NCBI GenBank assembly: GCA_020055645.1
Contig: CM034546.1
Location: forward strand, 96,844,001-96,908,000
Source of the DNA: Tomocerus qinae
Lineage: Eukaryota; Arthropoda; Collembola; Entomobryomorpha; Tomoceridae
DNA: 64,000 nt
Direction: 5' to 3'
The notes beneath the pieces are model-generated. The model was not told the DNA's origin. It worked only from the letters and a program-made list of their open reading frames with translations, and searched no databases. How positions within the stretch are numbered: position 1 is the stretch's first letter; each line of letters opens with the position of its first letter. Shown here piece by piece: positions 41,043 to 50,211 of the stretch. The translations under genes and the position numbers were made by a program.

Positions 41043-44000
41043 GATCCTTTAATGTCGAGGGGTTGATCCCCCTAGAGGCACAGTCTGCTGGGTTTTCTTC
41101 TCCACGGACGTGTTTCCATTGATTGGAAGAGGATGCCTCCTGGATTTTCGCCACCCGGTTGGCCACGAAGATTTTCCAGCGAGAGGAGGAAGAGGCGATC
41201 CAAGCAAGCACTATGGTAGAATCACTCCAATAAGTGACATTGCTTATTGGCAAGTCCAATGATGCTTTCACTTTCTCCATCAACTTGGAGAGTAGAGCAG
41301 CACCGCAGAGCTCGAGACGAGCCACAGACACATAGCTGATAGGGGCTACCTTCGTCTTCGAACAGATGAGACGAATCTGTACTTCATTCGATGTGGTGAT
41401 AGAGCGGAGGTAGACACAGGCTGCATATGCCACTTGGGAGGCGTCGCAGAAACCGTGGAGCTGATAATCACTTGCTGGCGTTGTAATGCACCGAGGAATA
41501 GTCAGCTGGTTGTAGTTGGGAAAGTCCTGTAGATACTCCAACCATTCTTGCTTGTAGTTCGGAGGGATGGGCTCATCCCAGTCTTGTTTTTCCTTCCACA
41601 GAGATTGAAGGATGAGCTTGGCTTTGATTGTAGCCGGAGAAAGTAGACCAAGGGGGTCAAACGTCTTGGCGACATCGGACAGGAGGGTCCGCCGAGTGAT
41701 GGTTTCTCTGGTAGGAGGCATGACCACCGAGATGGAGAACATGTCACTTGCTGGACTCCAAGTGAGTCCAAGAGTCTTGACTGTATCATCTTCATCAATA
41801 CGGAGGGGAAAGTTGGTTTCACGGAGTTCTGCAGGCAGAGATTCCAAGAAAGCATTGGAGTTGGAAGACCACTTACGGAGTTCCATGTTTCCAGCAGATA
41901 GGATGCGAAGAAGTTCATCCTTCTTTTTGATGGCTTCGGTGTCAGAGGGAGACCCAGACATCAAGTCATCAACGTAAAAATCCTTGAGAATGGTGGCAGT
42001 TGCAGATTTATCACAATCTTGATCTGTAGCTATTTCATCCAAGGCAAGTTGCTGGAGGCACTTGATGGCGAGATAAGGGGCTGCCGCTGTGCCAAAGGTA
42101 GCAGTTGTCAGCCGATAGTCAGAGATGGGCTCTTCAGGGGACTTCCGCCACAGGATCCTCTGAAAGTCGCAATCTTCAGGGTGGAGTTGGACTTGCCGAT
42201 ACATTTTGGCAACGTCGGCGGTGAAAGCCACTTGATGTGTACGGAAACGTACAAGTATGGAAAAAAAATCTTCCTGGAGTTTCGGACCGATGAGGAGGTT
42301 TTCATTAAGAGAAACTCCATTGCTAGATTTAGCGGAGGCATCGAAAACAACACGAACCTTTGTGGTAGTACTGCTGGGCTTGTAGACTGCATGATGAGGT
42401 ATATAGTAAACCTGGGTGGCTTTCACCACTTCTCGATCAGGCACTTTCTCCATGTGGTTGAGAGCGTGATACTCTTCAAGTACAGCGTTGTACTCATCTT
42501 GTTTTGAAGGATGGCTGCTGCGGGAACGTTCTCCAGACTTGAGTCGCCGTAAAGCTTGAGTTCTGCTTTCGCCAATTTCCTTGGCATTTCTCTTGAAGGG
42601 AAGGCGGACTACAAAACGACCAGTTGAGTCGCGGATGTGAGTTGAGGCGAAGTGCTGTTCGCATTCTTTTTCTTCAGGTGTCTGAAGGCGGGTAGAAGGG
42701 ACTTCTTCCAATTCCCAGAATTTCTGGAGGGTAGCATCCAAGTCACTAATAGCATGGTTAGTGACTAAATAGTTGTATGACTGGTGAGGTGAGGGACGAA
42801 CGGGTCCTCCGAGGATCCAGCCGAGGACTGTTTCTCTGGCGGTTGGAGTTCCTGGAGATCCTTTCATCTTTCTTGATAGTACGAGGTCATCGTAAACATC
42901 TCTTCCTAGCAAGATATCGATCTTGCCAGGCTCGTAGAACTTGGGATCGGCCAACTGGAGATTTTCCACATGGGGCCAAGTCTGAGGCTGAACAGGGTAG
43001 GAAGGCAGATTTCCTGTCAGCTTCTCCTGTAGAAAAGCGTCAACAGAAAAGGACTTACGAGAATTGTGGCAAGAGGTGAACTGGAGCGAAGCACATTGAG
43101 TTGTGCGGCCGGCGTCGATCCCTCCAACACCACGAATTTGTACACTTTTGTTTATCTTGTGAAGTCCCAGTCTTGTTGCACATGTAGTAGTAACGAAACT
43201 AGCTTGGGACCCGTCGTCGAGGAGAGCACGACACACTTGGAAGTTGTTCTTGGAGTCCTTAACACGGATGAGGGCAGTTGACAAGAGGACTTGAGCTGCA
43301 GATCCACTCATGGCAAGTAAGTTGTTGGCGAGAGACGCATCGGGTTTCGGCGTCTGCTCAGGTTTCTTCTCTGCTGCTGGAGTAGACGAAGACGATGATT
43401 TTTCTGGTCGGTGCAAGAGAGTATGATGCCTGCTCTGACATTTCTTGCACGACGTTGTGGACTTGCACTCTTGAGTCACGTGATCATTCCGAAAGCAGTT
43501 GAAGCATAGTCGGGCCTTTCTGACGAAATTCCAGCGTTCATCGATTGAAAAGTCCCGAAATTTTGCACACACATATAGAAAATGAATTTCGCCACAAGAC
43601 TCAACACCACAAGACTTACTTGATTTGTGTTCTGTATTGCTGAGATGCACAGATTTCTTTTCTGGAGTTCCAGATGTCTTTGATGCTGACTGCTTCGGCT
43701 TCATTCCTCCGGCTGCTGTGGCTCTTGCCTGAGAGAGGATGAAATCCGTGAATTTTGAGATGGACGGGAGTTCGTCGGCGGCGAGCTTCTTTTCCCATTC
43801 CACTCTGGAGTCGGTGTCCAACTTCCTGGACATCAGATGAATGAGGATGGAGTCCCATCTTTGCTCTGGGGTTAACTTGAGGACCTCCAGGGCACGATTG
43901 CACTCATTGGTTGAGTCACCAATTTTCCGTAGCAAGGTAGGATTGCCTTGCTGGATGGCTTGAAGAGATAGGAGGCGGTCGAAGTGAGATCGGATGATGT

Positions 44001-44577
44001 ACCTCCTTACCTCGTATCTAGATTTGAGGATATCCCAGGCTTGATGATAAGATGCATCTGTCACAGGGATGTCCTTGATTAAAGAGGCTGGCTCCCCTTG
44101 GAGAAGCCCCTTTAAATACTGTAGCTTGTGAGATCCAGATAACTTGTTGTTGTTGTGGATGGATGACACGAACAGGTCCTGGAAGGAGAGCCAATTCTGG
44201 GTGTCACCATTGAAGAAAGGTATCTCCAATTTTGGCAGTTTGATGTCTGCTCCTCCAGCGGCGAATCCTCCAGTTCCTCCTCCTGCTGTAGGGAAGGTCT
44301 TCTTTATTTCAGCCAGCTTGATGCTGGCCTTGCTGATCATGTCTTCTAAGACGACGAATTCTGCCCCTTCGGTGAGGAATTCGGCGTCAGATTTTGCGAC
44401 GGCACTTGCTCTTTCAATTAGTGCCGTACACTTAACCTTGACTTGCAGCAGTTCTCCTTCTTGATGAACTACTTCATGTAACGGGGGAGGTGCAGTGACG
44501 TCATAAATGGCGATGAGTTGCTGCAGCCTGGAGAGAGTGAGAGCCAAGGCACGACGATCGGTTTTCACCAAATCCAT
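40915..44577 (-). CDS. BEL/Pao gag-pol polyprotein: gag, protease, reverse transcriptase, RNase H
   Basis: 1220-codon open frame; homology ends near 41045, where the frame shifts to the integrase frame, and the last ~40 residues are read-through. Gag has a DUF1759-like region (~110-290, LPKLEIPFFNGDTQNWLSF) and two zinc knuckles of CX2C type (~357-390). The aspartic protease active site is L-L-D-D-G-S (~450). Reverse transcriptase shows F-Y-V-D-D-L (~864-869). RNase H has CDAS (~1041), the E of ELCGA and W-S-D-S-T (~1115). It starts at an ATG 304 bp after the 5' LTR. Full BEL/Pao polyproteins are ~1700-1800 residues as a single frame, so apart from the single frameshift this copy is complete. 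Confidence 0.95.
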   Translation of the reverse strand: MDLVKTDRRALALTLSRLQQLIAIYDVTAPPPLHEVVHQEGELLQVKVKCTALIERASAVAKSDAEFLTEGAEFVVLEDMISKASIKLAEIKKTFPTAGGGTGGFAAGGADIKLPKLEIPFFNGDTQNWLSFQDLFVSSIHNNNKLSGSHKLQYLKGLLQGEPASLIKDIPVTDASYHQAWDILKSRYEVRRYIIRSHFDRLLSLQAIQQGNPTLLRKIGDSTNECNRALEVLKLTPEQRWDSILIHLMSRKLDTDSRVEWEKKLAADELPSISKFTDFILSQARATAAGGMKPKQSASKTSGTPEKKSVHLSNTEHKSSKSCGVESCGEIHFLYVCAKFRDFSIDERWNFVRKARLCFNCFRNDHVTQECKSTTSCKKCQSRHHTLLHRPEKSSSSSTPAAEKKPEQTPKPDASLANNLLAMSGSAAQVLLSTALIRVKDSKNNFQVCRALLDDGSQASFVTTTCATRLGLHKINKSVQIRGVGGIDAGRTTQCASLQFTSCHNSRKSFSVDAFLQEKLTGNLPSYPVQPQTWPHVENLQLADPKFYEPGKIDILLGRDVYDDLVLSRKMKGSPGTPTARETVLGWILGGPVRPSPHQSYNYLVTNHAISDLDATLQKFWELEEVPSTRLQTPEEKECEQHFASTHIRDSTGRFVVRLPFKRNAKEIGESRTQALRRLKSGERSRSSHPSKQDEYNAVLEEYHALNHMEKVPDREVVKATQVYYIPHHAVYKPSSTTTKVRVVFDASAKSSNGVSLNENLLIGPKLQEDFFSILVRFRTHQVAFTADVAKMYRQVQLHPEDCDFQRILWRKSPEEPISDYRLTTATFGTAAAPYLAIKCLQQLALDEIATDQDCDKSATATILKDFYVDDLMSGSPSDTEAIKKKDELLRILSAGNMELRKWSSNSNAFLESLPAELRETNFPLRIDEDDTVKTLGLTWSPASDMFSISVVMPPTRETITRRTLLSDVAKTFDPLGLLSPATIKAKLILQSLWKEKQDWDEPIPPNYKQEWLEYLQDFPNYNQLTIPRCITTPASDYQLHGFCDASQVAYAACVYLRSITTSNEVQIRLICSKTKVAPISYVSVARLELCGAALLSKLMEKVKASLDLPISNVTYWSDSTIVLAWIASSSSRWKIFVANRVAKIQEASSSNQWKHVRGEENPADCASRGINPSTLKDHVVEWTSVAPVLNSSFNGLYPRRIARSSNSGRRTAKSDVPSH

Positions 44578-44880
44578 TTTGATTTTTGAAAAGCTTGAAA
44601 TGGACTTACTTCCTGATGAGTGACAGACGGCTTCGTAGAGAGACGACTGGAGACCCTAGGACTTGACTGATGAGTGAAGGACGACTTAGTACAGACGACC
44701 TTGACACTTGAGGATGATGAGTGGCAGACGACTGAGTGCAGGCGACTGACGACGGATGTGAGAGGTTGGCACCGATGACTGGAGACAGACGAGCGATGAC
44801 AACTGACGAAACAACCACAAAAATCCAGTGGTTCCCACGAGGTGAAGGTTCACAAGTATCCGGTGAACTGAAGGACCAAA
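44578..44880 (-). other. BEL/Pao 5' leader with probable primer-binding site
   Basis: On the minus strand the LTR end CGAAACA is followed within two bases by TGGTCCTTCAGTTCACCGGA. TGG is the expected complement of a tRNA 3' CCA, so this is a likely primer-binding site (about 44877-44858). The rest of the leader is rich in GACGACTG-like words. The priming tRNA was not determined. Confidence 0.55.
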
Positions 44881-45428
44881 TGTTTCGTGCACTGGTTGTG
44901 AATTTGCGTTAGTTCCGTGTGTGGGGATGAATGATGAACGATGAATGCTTGCACTCGAATTGTAAGATCCAATGCAAAATGGCAGAAAACTGTTGACCGA
45001 AGATGGCTAGCTAATTTCTGCAAAATGTGTGTTGTGTACGGTAAATAAAAGTGTACTGTGGAAACTGAATTTCTACAACTATTTATTTTAAACTAAAAAT
45101 ACACTCACAATTTGATTAGGGGTCTAGATGACCGAAAATGCCGTAATATTATATTACGGAAGAGGTGGCACGAGGCACTAGAGACAGGAACAATCCAGCA
45201 AGAGAAGTACAGTAATAATAATAATAATAGTTATGAGCTGCTTATATATAGTAAAGCCAGGAGTGCGGACGTTAGAGCCGTGAGTAAGCTTAACAGCTAA
45301 TTGCGCCATTGGTCCAATAAAAGGTATTGGGGGCCGTAAAGGGCAAGAAAAATAAGAGGAGCTGTTCCGTTACTCACGACCCCACTACTCACACTACTTC
45401 TACTTCCCTACATGGTACGTTTCGTACA
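44881..45428 (-). repeat. BEL/Pao 5' LTR (right copy)
   Basis: 548 bp, matching the left LTR except at about two positions (AAAGGTATT versus AAAGTTATT, and TTCCCTAC versus TTTCCTAC). It is followed by the target duplication TAACG. It should carry the element's promoter, but no clear TATA box was pinned down. Confidence 0.95.
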
Positions 45429-45433
45429 TAACG

Positions 45434-46339
45434 CGATAAAATATAACACTTGCTTGCTCTTTTTCTGGATTGTCAGTGTACACGCTCTAATAATTTTTGG
45501 CTATATCCTCTTTTGATATTAAACATTCATGTTCCGTGTAGACCTAATCTATTTTCTTTCAAATATATCATTGATAAAAATGTGAATGTTACTTAGCATT
45601 TGCTCTAGCAAAAAGTGCGATTATCAGGTCTAGTAGCTACAGATGTGATTAATGTTGAGAAAAATCAAATATAAATCAGAAACTCTGTTTAATAGTCATT
45701 TCGAGATATACTTTCGAGTTTAATTTTTTGAAGAAGGGCTAATAAAAGACATGTCATTAAAGAAGAAAGCTGTGAATGTGTAGATGTCGAAGCCAGATAC
45801 CCTAATTAGGTATGAAATATTGAATGCATGTATGTCATATAATAATAATGTAATTTGGCGTCAACTAACTTGAGTATAACTCGAACATTCTATAGAATCT
45901 GTATTATGCTATATAGTAGTAGTCAATGCTTTTTCCTTCCATTCACTGTATTTTTCCTACATTTCTTTTCAATTGCTAGTAAATTACTGATTAGCTTGCT
46001 TTAATTTACATGCTGATGATGTATGCTCGAAACATTAATCAATAGTGAAATGAGTGGAAGACAGTAATGTTTACGAAGTGATTAGCGACTTTCCTCTAGT
46101 ATAATAAAATTTCATGGAGCAATCAAAAGTAATTTTCAAATAGTAAAATCGGAGCATATTTAGTACCATTACGAATGAAATGAATGAGATATTAATGTAT
46201 TTATTATTCTTATACTATACACATATGCTAAGTTGAATTATTGTTTTCTTCGGAATAGGATGTCAATACTTTTTGTCCTATTTACGTAGTATTTATTGTG
46301 AAGTTCTAAGTTATCTTATATAAAGTTTTATAACGCCCG
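45434..46339. other. Spacer between the BEL element and the large TIR element
   Basis: About 900 bp of AT-rich sequence with no gene, repeat or RNA that I could support. Confidence 0.5.
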
Positions 46340-46341
46340 TA

Positions 46342-46995
46342 CCCTTACGGAAAAGTCGCCATGGATATCTTGTAAGAAATTGTGTGATAATGGAGGCCAA
46401 TTCCACATAAGTTTCTTACAAGTAATTTATAAGATCTTACAAGTCACTTGTAAGAAAATTGTAAGCATTTTGTATATTTCTAGCAAGAATTTTAGCATTT
46501 GCTTATATGAATCATGAAAGACATTATTGCAGGATGAATATCTCCTAAACCATTTCTCGCTATCCACTAAATTCAATTCCCATAGTAACATAAATATTTG
46601 TTTGGGAATTTCATGTTTTCGTCATAATTTTGTTCCGTGAACACAAACGACATAGAAAATACAAGCAGTCGCAATTTTTAAATTCCAAAGTTCTTTTCTT
46701 GACTTAGGTCTTTGGCAGACTCAAGTTCTGCTGCAACTGCATTATCTCGAATTAGAAGTTACTCAATTTCGTCGGAAATGTACTACCGACTGGGTGGGGT
46801 TATCCTATAGGCAACATTACACCTAACATCCCTTCTATTCAAAAACCGCAAGAGTCAGGTTAATATTCCATGGGGTTTAACTATCAATGAATCCTTCCAC
46901 AAACCTTCATTCAAATCTGTCTGGTAGTTTTTGAGAAAAGGATCCTTTGGGTCAGTGGACTTGCTGCGGCCTAAAACTTTTCCATGATCGCATGA
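46342..46995 (+). repeat. Left terminal inverted repeat of the large element
   Basis: Aligns as reverse complement to 56695-57360. The best-conserved part is 46533-46890, with shared words such as GAATATCTCCTAAACCATTT, AATTCCCATAGTAACA, CATGTTTTCGTCAT and CTGCAACTGCATTATCTC. The outer 100 bp carries four copies of CTTGTAAG/CTTACAAG (46369, 46415, 46436, 46447), which look like transposase-binding repeats. Confidence 0.8.
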
Positions 46996-49138
46996 AAATT
47001 AAGACTTGCTATTTCAATCAACGTAGGTCTATACTATGACGAAGCTTTACAGAAGAAATTGCGATGGAGCTCTCTTTGGTTGCGGAGTAATTGAGCTCGC
47101 AAGCAAAGTCTATCTTCCATTTAAATAGCGTTGCAAAGGACATTTTTAAACTTTCACAGTTTAAAAATACCCTTTCGCAAAGCTTTTCATTGGGTTTTAA
47201 ATTTTTTTCATATAGTTAAACATGTTAACTGTGTTTGACAAAAAAATTACGATGGAGCTCTCTCTAGTTAGAAAATTATCATTTTTCAAAAAATATATAC
47301 CAATAAAGTACCTATATCACACTACATTTTTATAGGGTATAAGTATGTTTCAGCGTAACCAGGTATATGCATATACTGTCATAACATTCCTATGCCCTTT
47401 TAGCCTTTGTACTTATTCGCCAATGACGAACTATTCGCTAATAGCAACAAATATTACTTCATATGCCATTCTTGTTAGTATATTATATTATTTTTTCTTT
47501 GTTTTTCACGCAATTGGAAACGTTATCCTAATCATTGAATTGGTTTGTGGTTGACACATATCCTACCTTTATTAAAACCTACTAAACTAAAATGAAAGGA
47601 AACTTAAATGCGAAACCCAAGTTTGTGTAACTAACAATTGACCATCGTTATTACATGGGGGCAAGGAGTTTGTGGATGATGGAAAAAGGAAGACGAAATG
47701 CCTATTCTCAGTCCCCGTTCTATTGTAGATAACGTGGTGTAAGATTTCCTATTGTTTGTTTTGGGAATGAGTGAGTGAGTGTTCTTACGTTGAAAATCTT
47801 TCGTGAAAACTATCTGTGCCTATATACATCTTTGAATCTTCCTGGCTGATCGTTACGTTACCGTCTCCCCTTAACATGCATACCTATCTCGACTCTACCC
47901 TTTTCTGTGGAATCACACGTGTTCACATGTGTGCATGCTCAAATGTCAATTGAATAGGAACTTCTTTAAAGTCTTTGAATTCTACTAGACTTTTATTTAT
48001 TGATTTTTTTATTTCATATTAAAAGCTCACTCATATTATACTTGTTTGCTCACTCTTTAATGTGGGTGAAAATTACATTAGACGAGTCGACACTGAAACT
48101 AGGATGTTTTTGTGGGAACTTTTACGATTGTAATAGAGCGATGTAATGATAATTAGTAAAAAACTATTTTGTTTGTATTAAATCCACTGCAATCCTATCG
48201 AAAGGAACTGAACTGATTTTCTTTTGCGGTAAACTTCGTGACAATGAGCTAATATCTTGAAATGGAGTAACAAGAACAAAGAAATGAAAAAATAATTACC
48301 TTTTCCTACAATCTAATTTGTTTTTGTACTTGTTACAAGATATTTAGAAGATAAATTCTACTATTAATTATTCAATTTCTTTTTTTCTCGGCGAAACGTT
48401 TAAATAAATCCAACGAAATGGAAAATCGCAAATTAACATAACATTACAAATTACAACAAGGCATAGTCTACAGATAAGATTTGTTTTTTGTTGCTACTAC
48501 AGAAATTGGATAAGCACTTATAATTTACTTTCGTTGATTACTACTCTAATGTAAAGATAATACGCGGACTAGATATGGTATTATATTTTTTGCATATCAT
48601 TACAAAGTAGAGATATTTGCCACTACGTTTCAAGTAGGAAATCCATTCTGATTGTTTTTTGCAAGAGAATTTGACGTGAGAGCCTTAGAGGTAAATTAGT
48701 AGTAGATTCTGACATAACTTTCCTCCACTTTACATTGCGTTACATTAAATGCAAATACATGACGACGACATGCATTCATTTCAAACTACTGCACTTGTCA
48801 GTGTATGCAATTCTATAGAACATCTTGTAATATCTCTACAGATTCCACTCGCCACCAGTTTCCTCGTACTTTTATAATTTATAGCGTAATAGAGAACAAA
48901 TAAAAAGCTGATGTGACTTGATAGGAGAGACAAGCTCCTTTTTCTACTAGCTGACCATTTTAGGAATTGCTTTCCTTTTCTGAAGATCATTTTTATCTTC
49001 TTGGCTTAACTTTTGCCTCTTAATATTTATTTCGAGCAAGAAATGAAAGACAAACCTACTATACCTACTATAAGGTCATACAATTGGCGAATTTCGTATA
49101 ATATTATGCCTGACAGGTTCGGGCATAGTAGAATCTAG
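46996..49138. other. 5' interior of the large element, no gene recognised
   Basis: Contains two similar phrases with GCGATGGAGCTCTCT / ACGATGGAGCTCTCT (near 47062 and 47250). Positions 47433-47560 are repeated directly at 49323-49445. The 69-codon frame at 47345-47554 overlaps that repeat and has a hydrophobic, AT-driven composition; I do not regard it as a gene. Confidence 0.5.
47433..47560 (+). repeat. Direct repeat, copy A (copy B at 49323-49445)
   Basis: Both copies share GCTAATAGCAACAAATATT, CTTGTTAGTATATTATATT and TCATTGAATTGG...TTGTGGTTGACAC, with small differences. The 1.8 kb between them may be an insertion or a duplicated segment. Confidence 0.75.
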
Positions 49139-49297
49139 GAATACATGTATGTCATGTATTTGGGAACTGTGACCTGTTTATATGACTACATGTATGTCAT
49201 GTATTAGGGAACAGGGACTTGTTTATATGACTACATGTATGTCATGTATTTGGGAACAGTGACTTGTTTATATAACTACATGACATACATGTATTTG
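49139..49297. repeat. 45-bp tandem repeat, three copies plus an inverted remnant
   Basis: Units start at 49142, 49187 and 49232 with TACATGTATGTCATGTATT. A fourth partial unit near 49277 has the ACATGACATACATGTA core in inverted order. Each unit contains the self-complementary word TACATGTA. Confidence 0.85.
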
Positions 49298-49322
49298 GCA
49301 GCCAAAAGGTTAAAACAGTACA

Positions 49323-49445
49323 ATAGCTAATAGCAACAAATATTCTTTCATACACCTCTCTTGTTAGTATATTATATTTTTTGTCCGCTTTACACGCAAT
49401 TTCAAACATCTTAATCATTGAATTGGCTTGTGGTTGACACCTCTT
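49323..49445 (+). repeat. Direct repeat, copy B of 47433-47560
   Basis: See copy A. This copy ends at TTGTGGTTGACAC, directly before the 61-bp minisatellite. Confidence 0.75.
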
Positions 49446-49462
49446 CTCTCGGTTTTTGGCGC

Positions 49463-50060
49463 TTGGTATTGGTACATTGCACTGGCATTAAAACAATTGG
49501 TAACAATTTGGAACGAATTTGGATTGGAATTGGTACATTGAATTGGAATACAAATAATCGGAAACAACTTGGAACGAATTTGGATTGGAATTGGTACATT
49601 GAATTGGAATACAAATAATCGGAAACAACTTGGAACGAATTTGGATTGGAATTGGTACATTGAATTGGAATACAAATATTCGGAAACAACTTGGAACGAA
49701 TTTGGATTGGAATTGGTACATTGAATGGGATACAAATAATCAGAAACAACTTGGAACGAATTTGGATTGGAATTGGTACATTGAATTGGAATACAAATAA
49801 TCGGAAACAACTTGGACCGAATTTGGATTGGAATTGGTACATTGGATTGGAATGCAAATAATCGGAAACAACTTGGAACGAATTTGGATTGGAATTGGTA
49901 CATTGAATTGGAATACAAATAATCGGAAACAACTTGGAACGAATTTGGATTGGAATTGGGTACTTTGGATTGGTATACAAATAATCGGTATCAACTTGGA
50001 ACAATTTGGATTGGAATTGGTTAGTACTAATACGGTAACAATATTGGCTTGAATATTGGT
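49463..50060. repeat. 61-bp minisatellite, about nine copies
   Basis: The core TTGGAACGAATTTGGATTGG recurs at 49508, 49569, 49630, 49691, 49751, 49812, 49873, 49934 and 49996 (period 60-62), with a degenerate unit before and after. Because 61 is not a multiple of three and the repeat lacks stops in some frames, it creates long overlapping open frames on the minus strand (up to 223 codons, 49411-50082) that are repeats of the same peptide in three phases. These are artefacts. It sits directly upstream of the transposase and could be part of its promoter region. Confidence 0.92.
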
Positions 50061-50211
50061 TTGGAATTCTGGACATTAACATTGGACACCGGGTATTTGC
50101 AAAATGGCTCCAAGAAGTATGGTTATTTACTATTTATATCCGTATTACAATATATTTTACGACGAATGCTTATTGAACATAAAAAAAATTAATTGTTATT
50201 AAGAAATCCGG

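Larger units (their letters stand above)
38545..45428 (-). mobile_element. BEL/Pao LTR retrotransposon, nearly intact
   Basis: The element reads on the minus strand: 5' LTR at right (45428-44881), a leader, gag-pol (44577-39426), 3' UTR, and 3' LTR at left (39092-38545). LTRs start TG and end CA and are 548 bp each. TAACG flanks both sides (38540-38544 and 45429-45433), the 5-bp duplication expected for BEL/Pao. Domain order is gag (DUF1759-like, zinc knuckles), aspartic protease, reverse transcriptase, RNase H, integrase, which is the BEL/Pao order. No envelope-like frame was seen. GC content is clearly higher than in the surroundings. Only two LTR differences were noticed (positions 38985 and 39070 region), so insertion is recent. 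One frameshift near 41045 interrupts pol, unless it is an assembly error. Confidence 0.95.

Noticed and set aside
49411..50082. A 223-codon minus-strand frame and its overlapping relatives rich in Ile-Gln-Cys-Thr-Asn-Ser-Asn
   Set aside because: It is the translation of the 61-bp minisatellite in three successive phases. Several frames on both strands are open at once, which is a property of the repeat and not of a gene.
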